Shown here piece by piece: positions 33,645-46,618 of a stretch of DNA of 64,000 bases. Position numbers and translations under genes: made by a program. The first letter of the stretch is position 1. Each line of letters starts with the position of its first letter. Source of the stretch: Mortierella sp. BCC40632 (Eukaryota; Mortierellomycota; Mortierellomycetes; Mortierellales; Mortierellaceae); the NCBI GenBank assembly GCA_011634665.1, contig WAEK01000004.1, positions 834,001 through 898,000 on the forward strand, in the 5' to 3' direction. A model generated the notes under the pieces. The model saw nothing but the letters and a program-made list of their open reading frames with translations. It had not been told where the DNA came from and did not search any database.

Positions 33645-35094
33645 TTCATGTTTAGTTGTATCGGAGGCTGACGCAAAGGCCGCCTCTACACAGGCTCACT
33701 CTCCGGATACAGCAACGCCCTTGACCGATGCAGGCTCAAAAAACCACATGCCTACACCTTCTACACACACTCTTTCCGCCAAGCCTGGAGGAATACCTGT
33801 GATGATCCCTGGTGCCTCAGCCACCCTTCCTGGATCCATTCATCGCCACCCATTGGGACTCTTTTCGACTTCGCCCAACTTTGCAGCCCACACTGCCTTC
33901 TCGACAACCGCACGGAATGGCACCCCTCCAGGATCTACCAAATTGGCCGCACCTACATCTAGACCGACTACACCTATTGTGGCGCCCTTGACACCCCCTC
34001 CACCTCCTCAGCCGGACACAAAAGCCCGTACTTCAAGGTCGGTCAAGGTGACTATCAAATCAACTACCTCTGTCCTGACCGCCGTGGATGACGGGCCACT
34101 CTCAATTGCAGCAACCACGCCATCACCCACGACGACAAAGCCTGCGTCAAAGGAGATTCGTCCCAGTGTGAGAAAGAGACAGGGCTCTGATGCAGCATCT
34201 AGTGTACTTTCCTCAGCTGCATCATTCATGACGGCTCGAACATCTTTTTCAGAAGCACCTTCCTCGACGCCTTCAGGACCCAATCATTCGAAACAATCGA
34301 CTACGAAACCGATCCCTGACACTGCTCAAAAGGCCGCACCTTCTTCATCTTTGACACAGTCTCGCCGAGTACCAAGGGGATTGTTTACTTCATCTCTGGC
34401 ATCCTCTGGAACTGATTCTTCCTTCAACAGTCATCATAGCCAAACAACAGCCGTCAAACAATCCGCATCAGTACCTGCCTCATCCCTTAATAACCCTGTT
34501 GTAGATGTAAAAGGCAAAAATATCGCTGTGGAATTTCCTCCGCATCCCAACACAGAGGTGACAGGTGGTTTGTCGAGTCATGGACCTTCGTCATCTATTA
34601 GGACCCTCACCGAATCTGGTGATAGTCGATCCTCGGCCTCTTCAGCATCGGAGCAACTCTCGCCTCCAACGACTCACACTGCCACTCCAGTGTCACCCTC
34701 TACCTTTTCACCGCCACTTACGCCAACCTCTCCAGGAAAGCGTGTTACTCATCCCAAGCCGACGCCAATTCAGACGGGGGATAAAATGCGAAGGGCTAGA
34801 ATAGTATATGGAAGAGATGACGGAGATGATGGAGATGAACGATTTGCACAATTGACCAAGGATCTGGAACGGGCGATGAATCCAACACCAACGGAGCCTG
34901 TTCCTCAGCCTATTTTTCTTCAAGGAAAAGGTTTATTGGAACGTATCCCGAGTTCCGTGTCTATGGACGATGGGTTGTTGAACGAGGACGAGAGTCATAC
35001 TGAGGTTTGTGAAAAAACAGAAAGAAAGCAAAACTTGTCGTTGTGGCTAGGTAAAAGTGGAGGTTTCAATGTCGACAATATTTAACAAGGGATC

Positions 35095-35133
<39 letters not shown>

Positions 35134-37014
35134 GAGGATGATGGACTACAGGATGGAGAATCCTCTCTGAGACGTCAAGACTCGACCGGTTCCTTACGTC
35201 GACAAAGATCCGGTTCTGGTCGACGACAATTCCGGATTGGAATGCCTCGATCTCGATCTCGATCTCAATCAAGAAGATCTAGGTCTCGAACAGGAGAAGG
35301 ATCAGCTCATTCAAATTTGGTACCAATCGAGATTGGATACCCTGCCCCACTCACTTCCTCTGCTTGGCCCTTTGATCGATCTCCACCAAAACAAACGTCT
35401 CTGGAATCCTTGGAACGACAACAGCGTCAGGCGGCAAGGGATCTCAAATCCAATCGAACCATTAGTACGACCTCGGTCACGGCCTCCCAACTGTTGAATC
35501 GACAACTGACAACGAGTGAACAACAACAACAGCAACTACAACAGCAACATCATCGACAATGGAGTGAAGCCTCTTCGTCCAACAACACAAGACCAAGAGA
35601 ACAACAAGAACGAATGCAACGTCAATGGCAACGAGTTCAAGAGGCGACAGATCGATTAGGGCGACCAAGGTTACCGTTTGCGGAATCGGTGACGATCGAG
35701 AATCCTGTACGGATCGGACGTGGGATTGGATCATTTACTGTGTACACTGTGGCACTCACCCTTTGTAACCCTGAGGCAGCGACTTTGACAACAGGATCCT
35801 CTGGTCACATGTCTCCACCTCAACAACAAGAGGAGCATCCAGAACATTCAAGAAATCAGAATGGAGAAGCTAGCCACGATCGTCACAGTGAAGGTGGCAG
35901 TAGCAACCGGATGACAACACAACAGTTGCGTCCTGTTCCTGATACCACCACCACCACCACCACCACCACCACCACCACAGCAGCAGCAGCAGCAGCGGTT
36001 ACTTCATCCTCAGAAAGGTCAAAATCAGAGTCTGGTATCATGGCCCCTCAGAGTATGGCCTCGATGATGATGATGAAACGATCGTATTCGTTCCCAGAAT
36101 TGGGATGTTCAGCCGAGCGACTTCTCCAAGAGATGCGAGCCATTGAAGAAGAGCAAATAAAGACGGAACAGGGTCTTTGGAATCATCGCCAACAACAACA
36201 CCAACAACGACCGAATGATTCTTTGAGTAGAACTTCTTCTTCTCCAGGACCTTTGATGAGGAGATCCATGGAGAATCCAAGAGATATTGAATCGGGATCG
36301 GGATCGGGATCGAGAGTGGGATCGTCTTTGACTCAGACACCACCAACACGACCTCCATTGGCCCCAACCACTTTTGCACCTCGTATCATCCGTGTCCGGA
36401 AACGGTATTCGGATTTTGTGATTCTACGAGCACAGTTAGTTGAAATGTTTAAGGATTGGCAAAAGGGGACCAAACAACACAAACGAATGTTGAATCAACA
36501 ACAACAACAACAACAAAGATCAGGGTTATCACAAGGTGGTGGACGAGCTTTTCATGATCGACCAAGTTATCAAGTCCATGGACGTGGTCATGGTAGTGTA
36601 GGTGGACAGATCTTTCCATCCGAGTTCGAAAGTGGTGAAGGAGAAGAGGAGGATGAGGGTGAGGAGGATGAAGAGGATGAGCAAATTGAAAACAGACTTG
36701 GTAATGCGACACGAAACCAAGCCCTGAACCGAGGTTCCAATTTATTGACATCGTCCTTGTCCTTGTCGACAACAAGTCATCAACACCATCATCATCATCA
36801 ACGAAGTCAATCTCTTCCAAGTATGGTCAGTGATTCCAATTGTATCCTTCGAGGTCTACCCAAGCTTCCACCGAAAAAGGTGGTGGGTAAATTCCGTCCT
36901 GCCTTTGTGGAACGACGACGTCGAGAGCTGGAATACTTTTTAGAATGGGTTGTTGCACACCCAGTGATTGGGGATTGTCCAGTCGTGGTGCAATGGTTCT
37001 TAGGCACCAACTAA
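32889..37014 (+). CDS. Large disordered protein with an interrupted C-terminal PX domain
   Basis: Four exons (32889-32949, 33212-33466, 33656-35004, 35131-37014), phases agree, 1182 residues. The short N-terminal helical part (RTSARDLMALAQKVGG, then a Leu/Glu-rich segment to about residue 105) may be a coiled coil. Residues 110-735 are Ser/Thr/Pro-rich. The C-terminal third carries a PX (phosphoinositide-binding) domain in three pieces: the first strands (ENPVRIGRGIGSFTVYTVAL, about 750-775), the hallmark RKRYSDFVILRAQLVEMF (about 975), and LPKLPPKKVVGKFRPAFVE to the end (about 1133-1182). The spacers of about 200 and 125 residues are Gln/Thr/Ser or acidic low complexity. Phosphoinositide and endosome binding is inferred from the family. 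Intron 3 has donor GTTTGT and a T28 run directly before its AG. The start is the first in-frame ATG and is less sure than the rest. Confidence 0.85.
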
Positions 37015-37682
37015 AAAGAAGAAGAAAAAGGGGGGAGGAGAAGGAGCAAAACTAAAGTAATTTTTTTTTTTTTTTATTTTTTTATTTAATCTTTTTTTTT
37101 TATTTATTTTTGCTGCTGTATTATACAAGGGAGAGTGAAAAAAAGGGAAGGAAAAAAAGGGAGGGGAGGGGGAGTCATAGAGATAAAATATGCTGAAAGA
37201 GAGAGAAGATAAACAGATGGATCAAAAAATAAAAAAAAAAAAAGAAATAAGACCATCATTGTAAATTCTTCTCCTTTCTTCTCCAAGAAATGACAGAAAC
37301 AAAAAACAAAAAACAAAAAACAAAAAAACAAAAAAACAAAAGACATATGCAGCAATCAGCGCGCGGATCAATTTCCATGGTAGGAATAATGTTGAGCAAA
37401 ATTTTTTTACAAGAAAAAAAAAACAAAAAAAGAAAAAAAAGAAAAAAGAAAAAGAAAGAAAAGAAAAGAAAAAGTGAAAAAAAAGGCTGTGAAATGTGTG
37501 CAGAGACTCTCTCTCTCTCTCTCCTCCCTTTCTCTTCTTCCTTCACCGCCAGAAAACAAATTCTGCCAGGAGAGAGAGAAAGAAAGAAAGAAGGAGAGGG
37601 GCGAGGAGGGCGAGGAGGGCGAGGAGGAAAAAAAAAAATTATAGGTACAATTGCTTGGTGCCTGGCGCACTCAAAGGCACCT
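37015..37682. other. Convergent 3' flanks of the PX and GDS1/KilA-N genes
   Basis: AT-rich 3' untranslated DNA between two convergent stop codons, 668 bp. It has repeated CAAAAAA-type units at 37299-37340 and an A/G-rich tract (37410-37490). No coding frame survives inspection. Confidence 0.6.
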
Positions 37683-40600
37683 CTAGCGGAGATCGTCCCC
37701 TCCATCACTACCGCCAATGTCAATGTCCTCATCTTCGTCCATTTCCTCATCCTTCGAAGACATTGCTGTTGTTCCTGTTGCTCCTGCTGCCGTATTGGCT
37801 CCTCCAGAGACCGATACATCCGCCCCTCCTGGCTTCACACTCTGTGCCCCAGTTGGAGTAAGCGCTCCCGCAATTCCATTCGTGGTTGCACCAGATCGTT
37901 GATTCGTCTGTCGACCAGACCCAGGTCGCACCGGTGCAGTCTTGCCTCCCCGCGTGGAAGGCCTTCCGTTGGCTGCCTCATGAGCTGATCCTTGAGGTTG
38001 CTGGGCCCCTGGAGTTGGGTTGGTTGCAGCGAGTCCAGGTCCCTGGGTTTGCGCTGGCAATTTAGACCCCCCCTGAGATGCAAGACTCGTAGCGGCAGTA
38101 GCGGCAGCGGCAGCAGCGGTAGCAGCAGCAGTCGCTTGTTGCTGCTGATGTTGCTGTAGCTGCTGTTGAATCAACTGTTTCTGATGCTGGTTCTGCTGGT
38201 TCTGCTGTTGCTGTTGTTGCAAGAGCTGTTGCTTTAATATCATTTGATGTTGCTGAAACTGTTGCTGCTGCAACAATAACTGCTGTTGCTGCTGTTGCTG
38301 CTGTTGTTGTTGTTGAGCATTTGTTGTCTTTTGTCCCAAGACTTGACCCTTCTTTTCGGCTTCCTCAAGTTGTTGGGCTCGAAGGAGCTTCATCTTTTGG
38401 CGGACCCCTTCAACATCATCATCCGATTCCGTGTCGTCGTCGGAATCTTGGTAATCTTTGACAGGGATCACACTCTGTCCAGGGACTGCAGAGACCGTTT
38501 CGTTTAACATGGGTAGAATTGGACGGCCTGCATGGGGTGTAGGCAAGAACCCTCCTTGCAATGGTCGGATTTGTCCTGCGACGCCTCCTGCGGCCGCTGC
38601 GGCCGCTGCTGCGGCAGCAGCTGCAGCAGCAGCTGCAGCATGAATAGGGCCCTGATGAACATTGCCTAGGGATTGAAGCAGATTGGGTGATGCTGCTGTT
38701 GCATTCTGCAAACCCGTCGTCGCCAGTGGCATCGTTTGAGCCATAACACCACCTGGCACAGCGACTGCGCCTGCACTTGGGGTTCCATTCACAGAAGCGG
38801 CTCCTAATCCTGTGGCTGCTGTTCCTGCCGTGGCGCCCACAGCAGCGGGAGTGGCACCTCCTGCTACAGGTGCTCCATTCACAACAGCCGTATTGGTGGC
38901 TGTGGCTTGAGAAGATTCCACTTGGTTTCCATTAAGCATAAGTCCCTGGCCAGGGAGCTGTCCATGTTGTGCAATCAACTGTTGCAAATGACCAGCATTT
39001 CCGTTCGCCATCAGTCCACGCTGGAGTTGGTGGTGATGCGCCAATACTCCACCGCGTGCTAATCCTGCTGGTGGTGGTGAGGTAGGTGACTTGAGAGCTG
39101 ACAAAGACGAGAGAGAAATGGTTCTCATTCGAACCGATGCTGCTGCCTGATGATTCATCATGGCCGAAGCCGTGGCTGTCACGACGCTTGGAGTGATCTT
39201 TTGCGTTGGAATAGGCAATGGTGATGGGAAGTAGGTTTCCAGGTTGTCATTCAAGAAAGGTCCAAGCTTGTGGTGGAGCGAACATGTCGCCGCCAATGCG
39301 CGTGCACGAGCCAGTGGAATCCAAGTTCCCAATAGTTGTGATCCGGGTTTTCGAACTCGAACACGTCCAAGCTCAAGACTGAGGACAATGCTCCGTTCTT
39401 GTTCGGTTTCAACCCCTCCTGCTAACAAAAGTGTAGTCGCATTCACATATCCATTATCTGCACGCCTGAGCAAACGGTATTCTGCTCCAGGGTTCACAAG
39501 CTTGGTCGTATAGAGAGCCACATTGTCGATCACTGTCAGGTGGATGTTCGGTACCACAGGGTTGACTGTTGGGATCCATGGTTGGTTCGCTTCTGGCTCT
39601 CTCGCTCCATTCTGAATTACAATGCCGTTTTCAGTCATGCTTTCCTTGGAGGAGTTCGCTCCAGAGTTCGTCGACCCAGCAGACATTGCTCCCGCCAACC
39701 CCAGACCGTTCATGCCTTGTTCACCCGTGATCAGTTTCGATGAGTCATGCGCCTTGTCGTCTAGGCTCTTATTGATGCCAGAGATATCATGACCGTTGGT
39801 AATGATGGATGGAGTTCTTAAAGATAAGTCGAATCCCATTTCTACATCATCCTGCTCCATCGTCTTCCTAGGCTTGTCTTCGAGCTCTTCGAAATTGACG
39901 AATGGAGTCGTGTCATCGTCAGCAGCATGCGACTTTCTTCTGTTGTCTGCGGATGTAGCATTATTCAGTACGGTAGAAGAGCTTTCAGTCATTAGGGAGG
40001 ACAGGTATTTCTGCTGAAGGTTCGGTTTTGGAGCTTGGACTTTTATAGGACCAGATGATTTGAAGAAGAAATAAAAAATATTAGAAATAAAATTAAAAGG
40101 TAATTTTTCATTTCCGTGAGTATGTTTAGACAAAAATTTTCGTTACCAGTAGTAGGGGCAATTGTAGGATCGTCTTGGAGTAGCTGGGTGATTCCAGGTA
40201 GTGAGTCCAAGCCATATTCACGACAAAGTACACGAGCTCGTTCGAGGCCGACCCTAAAACAGATAAATAAAAAACCCCCTGGTCAGCGACTACAGAATAA
40301 TTAATGGCATTCAATCCTTCGCACTTGTGGCACTGTTGTCAACTTACCATGCTCCATGAACCTCCTTGGGTCCATCAATTACAATATACAGCATTGTGGG
40401 CTCTTGGTTAATGTCGAACTGACCATCTCCAATAATGGGTCTGGCAGCCAACCGAAGCATTGCTGCATTAATGAACCCAGCATGAAGCTCATTGCTAAGA
40501 GCTGGAATCACCTTTCGCTGACTCGTTTGTGTAATGCCCTTATCTACACCTGGACTAGAGAGCGTATCACCGGCTGCGGTAGTTGCGGTAGCAGAAGCAG

Positions 40601-43600
40601 TGGCTATTTGTCCTGCAACTCTCATCAAACGAAGGTCTGTTCCAGGCATGATTGTCTCATACACTTGCAAGTTTCCATAGGTCGATGCCTCAACAAGAGA
40701 AGGGATTCCAGCCTCGTTTGTCATTTGTCCACTTGGTTTGTTTCCAGAATTCTGAGTGCCTCCTTCGTTCATTTCCACATCTACTGCTGCGGATGATCCA
40801 GAGACCTTTGCTAACGAAGAGGTGATCGATGAAGAGTTTGCACCAGGACCTGGCTCTGTTCCAGATGAAATCTCGAATGACTGCGCAGTCACGACAGAGG
40901 ATGAAAACGATTTTGGTCCGCCAAGCTTAGGAGAAGACATTGAAGAGGATAACACAGCGGAGGAACCTGACGCTGCCGCAGCAGCGGCAGCGGCGGCGGC
41001 AGCAGCGGCATTTTGCAAAATACCATTGGCTGCACTCCGAAGGTTGGACTGCCTATGATGTGCTGGGGGGTGGATATGTTTCGAATTGATATTACTCCAG
41101 CCTGAGATGGACACTTTACGCGACAAACTAGGAAAGAATCCGCCACTGCCGCCATTGGCTGAGGTACTCAATAGCCGATCCAACTCTGACACGGGCATAG
41201 ACTCTGGGTTGTTCAGCTCCATGAGGGGTGCGTACTGATGGTGATCTTTCGGTGATGACATTGATGATGGATCCTGTGCTGAGGCAAAGTCCATCAATCC
41301 CATGAGACCCGTTGGTGTAGATGCTGAGATTGACATGGAAGATCCGGGACCAAAATCAGCATCAAAGATGCTGTTGGATCTAGGTGACAACAAGAGCGAA
41401 TCTGGTGGCATCAACAGACCACTCATTGACATCTTGCGGCTTCGTGGTGAAAGTCCAAGCAGGAAGGAGCCAGAGGTGGGGGTCGATGCAAGGTGGTGAC
41501 TAAAAGGAGAAATGGGTGTTCCTCCTGTAAAGGATGTCGAAGGTGCGCTGTGTTGCCGGACAGATGGGATGGGGACAGCAAGGCTCTTGGCTTGAGCGTT
41601 CGACTCTGATGTCAGGCCCATTCTTGGAGCCCTCTTATGGTCATGGTCACCGATATTGAGGCCGGTGCTGGCACTGACTCTGCCATTGCTACTTTCTCTG
41701 TGGTCGCTGTCCAGGTCGTCAAAACCACCACACATCATCTCTTCATGGTAGTCGCTAAAGTCTTGCTCTTCATCACTTGACTCGTTCATATCTTCTCCAA
41801 TGTCACCCGAGACTAGATTTGAATGAGAGGACGCATGCGGCGGTGATTTACTCGAATTGAAGGAAAGGACCTTGGTGGCATTGAGGAGTCCGTGCATTCC
41901 TGCGGCTGCGGCAGAAGCTGCAGCGATGGCACTGGCCGAGTTTGCTGAGGACATTGGGGAGGACAGAGAGGAGGGGGTCGAGAAACTAGAGAGGGATCTC
42001 GGCGTGGGTAACCGTGCATCCTTTTGGACGTCTGGCATGTGAAGATCCATGAGAACTAGGTCGTCTTTTCCAAACACATCATCTTCATCATCAAGGTCTT
42101 CATCTTCGTCAAGGCTGTCTTCGTTATCGTCATTATCATCTTCGGTTTCGCTATAAGCCTGGTTATTAGCAGGTCGCCACCGCTCGAGATGGGCACTAGT
42201 GGGTGTGGTGGCCTTGAAGCTGCCAGCAAGGATGTGTTTGTATTTGAAACGCTTGACGGTTGGACGATTGGTAGTGAACGCTTTAACTTTTTTGCGTTTC
42301 CGCATTGTATTCCGAGTCTTGTGGAGCATTGTGTCGGAGTTCATCTGGTGTTGCTGATAAAGCTGATGTTGGCGGCGACGTTTCTGTCTCCGGTCCATCG
42401 AGTCGCCCGATAAGTCGCCATCGTCGTCGTCGTCGTCGTCGTCGTCGTCATCTTCGTCGTCGTCTTCGTCGTCGTCTTCTTCTTCTTCTTCTACGTGGGC
42501 ATGATGCCGGCGTCGTTGGACAGGTTCATGGTCTTCTCCCGCTTCCGCACCAGCACCATCTTCGTCTTCTTCTTCTTCTTCTTCCTCGTCTTCATCTGTG
42601 CCTGCGCTAGAGAATCCAGATGAAGAGTCCTGGCCAGTGGTACCCGAGGCGCTAGGATTTTTGACGATGTGATTGGGCGCGAGATAGTAATGAATTTTTC
42701 GTGAGTGTCGTTGGTCGACGGCTTTGGCAAGGAGTGGAGTCCTTGGGGGTTTGTGTTCGGCTGCGCGCTTAAAGTGTTGGGATATCCGGGAAGAGACGGT
42801 GGCGTATGGGGTTGCGCCTCTACAGAGAGAGAGGGAGGGAGAGATAGAGAGGGAGAGAGCAGTTAATCAAACGGTGAGAGAGGAGGTTAGTACTGTTGCT
42901 GGTTGAACCGCTACGATTTGTTGATGATGGAGGCACAAACAAGCCCAATGCGCACAAGGCACATGCGACCGCGTCGGTGCCACGGCGCACTCGAGATAGA
43001 AAGGGGAGAAAGTCAAAAAGGAGAGAGAGAGAGAGTAGAGTGATCGAAGCTAGTTCTGGCTGTTGCTATCATCTCACGCGCGAAAGAGAGAATAAGGAGA
43101 AAAGGCAGAGGATGGCCTCGAGGGTAGCAATCATCATGTTGGGACTGTTGCCTCGCATTCTCACTCGCAGTGTGTCTTATTTTTTTCACACCGATTATAA
43201 TTGTGATTTAGACAGAATTTCGTTCTCTCCTGTTCTTTGTTCTTCCAAGCACTACTCCAGCAAGTGATGCCCCTGGAGAGAAACTCTAACGGCAGTTCAG
43301 GATTCGTTTTTTCTTTTTCTTTTTTTTCCTGTCTCTCTCATTCTCTCTCTCTCTCTCTTTTTTTTTTTTTTTTTTGGTCCGCTCCTCGTGGCAAACAGTG
43401 TGAGCAGAGGAGATGAGGAAGGGAAATAGCGTCGGAAACTCAAAGTATGCCGCAAACTCTGTTTGATGGGTGCCTTGCTCGGCCTTGCCTTTTCCTCTCG
43501 CTCTCGCGCCCTGCCCGTATATGACATCGTTGTACATGTACCGCCTGCACGCTCCCATCTTTGACTACCACCACTATCACTCATCTCCTCTGGGCTCGCC

Positions 43601-44019
43601 TGCTACTCTTGCAGGTCCTTTGGGAAGAGAGAGAGAGTGTGTGTGTGTGATCAAAAAGAGGTCACTGCCTGGTGGGGAGAAGGGGAGGGTGAGAGAGATA
43701 CGGAAGGAGTGGGACGGGGAAGAAAAGAAAAGAAAAGAAAAAAAAATTGGATCGAGCGCTGGGAAGAATACGCCAAATAATCTGCCAGCGTCGTCTGTCC
43801 GTCCGATGGGCCGTTGTCAAAGTCAGAGCCCGGAAGATGAAAGGGGTCCTTCCTCTGGACTGTCGCCCGAAATCGCGTGGCTGCGATGGGGAGAGAAGCG
43901 AGGGGGCCACAGTGCATGTGTGAGAGGTGGGACCGCATCATCGGGTGTGCCCTGGCAAAGAAAGACAAAGGCAAAAGACAAAGAAAAGGAAAATAATAAC
44001 AATAATAATAAGGGAGGAC

Positions 44020-44065
<46 letters not shown>

Positions 44066-44970
44066 AAGACTTGCTATCATAGTGGCAAATGTCCGCGTCC
44101 CTTTCAAGACGTCCCCGCCCACACGCTCCAATGAGCTTTGCGTGCATGTGTAGTGACAAAAGGACTGGAGAGAGTGAAAGAGAGAAGGGGGTACAAAAAA
44201 GGCCCGCGCAACCACACGATGATAATGGACTGCAAAGGATTCTCGAGTCGGGCGTGAGAGGTAGGTAGTTTTGTCGATACGTGGAGTAGAGAATCCAAGT
44301 CCCGAATGGGAAGGACGGAGGATCCAGAGACAGATCCACTGACATCGAACCTGACTGGTGGGCGGCCAACAGGTCCAGCGCTGGTTGAAATTCTGCTTAA
44401 GACATTTTTTTTTCTTCCTTCTTTTCTTGTCGGGGCCACGTCGGCAAGAGAGAAGAGAGAGAGAGAGAGAGAAAAATCGAGAGAGATGGGGCGAGAGAGA
44501 GAGAGAGAAAGAGAAAGAGAAAAAGAGAGAGAGAGGACAGGGAAAACAAGCGCCAGGATAACGGTGGCCAGGGTGGTGCTGAGAGCATGCAACGATGTAA
44601 ACCCAAGCTTTTACACTTTTTTTTTTCTCGAGAAGAGCCGGTGCTCATCGATACATTGGCTCTCCCGAGTAGAATGCCACGGAACATACGGCAAACGCAC
44701 ATTGCCAGGCAAGCATGCCGCTCCAGAAAGCATTCGATCCTTGCGGGGATGGAAAGATGAGGAAGAAAGAGAAAGAGAGAGGAGAAAAGAGCCATGGTGC
44801 CCATAGAATGTGGCATCCCATGCCTGCTTGGGACGCGCAAACACTCACGAACAGGATAGCAATCCAACATTGGGTCTCGAGGATCAGATCCAAGAGGTCA
44901 GCGCAATCGTTCAGACCTTTCAAGGATTCTTTTTCAGCTCCATGATCCAAAACAATAAGGACTAGTAGAG

Positions 44971-45006
<36 letters not shown>

Positions 45007-45768
45007 TAAAATGACAGGGAGTGAGAGAGGATGGGGCCGCAGCACAAAAGCGCTTTGATCGTGTGAGAACGGCCGATCAAATTGGAGAAATGACTGTGGC
45101 AGGAAGGAGGAAAGAACATCTCTCGGTCCGGAGGCTGGGCAAACGCAGGGCGCCAGTGAGGAGATTCGTCATGCATCTTTCCGTTCGCCGGATCCCAGGT
45201 AGCGCGGATCGCCGTCGCAGAACAGGGCCGAGAACAATGATAAAAAAAGAAGTAGAAAAGAAAAAAAAAAAAAAAAAAAAAAAAGGACAGACGAGCAAAC
45301 AGGAGCAAACAAAAAAGGGAAAAGGGGGACTGAAAAGAAAGAAAGAAAGAAAAAAGAGATTGGGGATAGGGCTGCATGGGAGGGCAAAAATGGCGAGAAC
45401 GGGGACAAAGTACAAGATGGAGTGAGAAAGTTGGACGAGGTCGCGACTTACCCCAGCATGGTATATTTGTTCTTCATAATGCAGTTGGCAAGCTCCTTGG
45501 GGGACGAGGGCTTGTTCTTGAGGTAGAGTAGTGCCTTGAGGATGGCAGCAAAGACCTTGTCCTTGGAGTCGTCAGGATGGATGTCTTTGAGTGCATACTT
45601 GAGAGGGGCCCTGGCAGCGGCAGGAGTGTCGTCGTCGTGGTGATGGCCTGCGGGTGTGAGCAGGGTGCCGGTGGCGAGTGGAGTGTTGGCGCCACTGTTA
45701 GAAGAATGGGCGTGGGAGGCACCTGCGGGGCCAGGGTGCCTGGGCTGAGACTGTGGTTGTGCAGGCAT
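37683..45768 (-). CDS. GDS1-type winged-helix regulator with tandem KilA-N/APSES-like domains
   Basis: Four exons (45768-45452, 42819-40348, 40253-40147, 40039-37683) encode 1750 residues. The first intron is 2632 bp. Its phase (GG|A) and protein continuity (KNKYTMLG joined to GATPYATVSSRISQHFKR) show that the far exon belongs here. Residues about 70-155 match the GDS1 winged-helix family (PSSPKELANCIMKNKYTMLG, HSRKIHYYLAPNH). An Asp/Glu tract and a basic stretch (MDRRQKRRRQ) follow. A first KilA-N/APSES-like unit (about 790-950) has VYETIMPGTDLRLMR, AGFINAAMLRLA and WVGLERARVLCREYG. A second, better conserved unit (about 1115-1225) has YRLLRRADNGYVNATTLLLA and GTWIPLARARALAATCSL. The rest is poly-Ala and poly-Gln rich with acidic ends. 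A nuclear DNA-binding regulator is inferred. ATG 45768 opens the frame. Without the far exon the first ATG would be 42398, cutting off the winged helix. Confidence 0.88.
42820..45451 (-). other. 2.6 kb first intron of the GDS1/KilA-N gene
   Basis: The intron runs from donor GTAAGT at 45451 to acceptor CTGTAG ending at 42820. Every other intron built in this window is 60-530 bp. It holds an A43 run (44020-44063), an A21 run, GA tracts and stretches of ordinary composition (for example 43780-43960, 44300-44400, 44640-44900). No conserved coding frame was recognised on either strand. An alternative promoter or a noncoding RNA inside it is possible but not shown. Confidence 0.75.
44020..44063. 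repeat. Poly-A run of about 43
   Basis: The longest homopolymer in the window lies in the first intron of the GDS1/KilA-N gene. It is T on that gene's coding strand. Confidence 0.9.
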
Positions 45769-46080
45769 GATGGTAGGAGTGAGGCGAATGATGAAATGAA
45801 GAAGGAAGGGCGAGCGAGATGGATCGGACGCGCGCGGATTTGTCGATGGGGAGCGGGGCGGCCCGGACGCGTGGGCAGGCCTGACAGCGAAATAGCAAAA
45901 GCAGCGCGCCGGCGGCGGGCAGGATGGGCTGGTGGTGGGGCAGGATAGGAGAGACCCGGATATATATAATAGAGAGAGATAGAAGGACGATATATATATA
46001 TATATATATAGGGGAGAGAAGAAGGGCAAAAGGGAGAGAGAGAGAGAGAGAGAGAGATATAGATATATATATACGGATGA

Positions 46081-46126
<46 letters not shown>

Positions 46127-46568
46127 AAAAAAAAAAGAGTGCAGAAAAACAAGAGAAAAAGCCGTTGGGAGAAGGAGAAAAAAAAAGCTCTCTTCTTTCT
46201 CTCTCCTTCTCTCTCACACACCCACTATCACCACTATCATCCTCTCACACTCCACTCTTTTCATTCACTCGCTCGCTCTCTTCCTTTCTTCCTTTCTTCA
46301 GGTGGCATCCTTGAGTGGACAATGATCTATCTTTACGAAAAAGGATCCACGGGACTGGACCCTTCTCTTCCTCTCTCTTCCTTTCTCTCTTTCTCTCTTC
46401 CTTGTCTCGCCACTCCTCCACTGCCTGCACGAGGAGAGAGAGAGACAGTGGTCGAGAGACTTGCCATGCCGAGGAGACATGATTCACAGGCTGTCGGAAA
46501 AAATGACCGCCTGTCTGTAAAACAATAAAGATCTGCACCAAATATTGGCTCCTTCTCTCGTCGTTGTC

Positions 46569-46618
<50 letters not shown>

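Noticed and set aside
37683..42398. Treating the KilA-N gene as starting at ATG 42398
   Set aside because: The frame upstream is open through an acidic tract and continues the GDS1 winged helix, which joins the exon at 45452 in exact phase.
43470..44806. Several plus- and minus-strand frames inside the 2.6 kb intron
   Set aside because: They are short or driven by GA, CT and A-run sequence, overlap each other on both strands, and show no family motif.
45448..46221. Longer start for the winged-helix gene upstream of 45768
   Set aside because: The upstream part is translated GA/TA microsatellite and lies before the natural ATG of the conserved protein.
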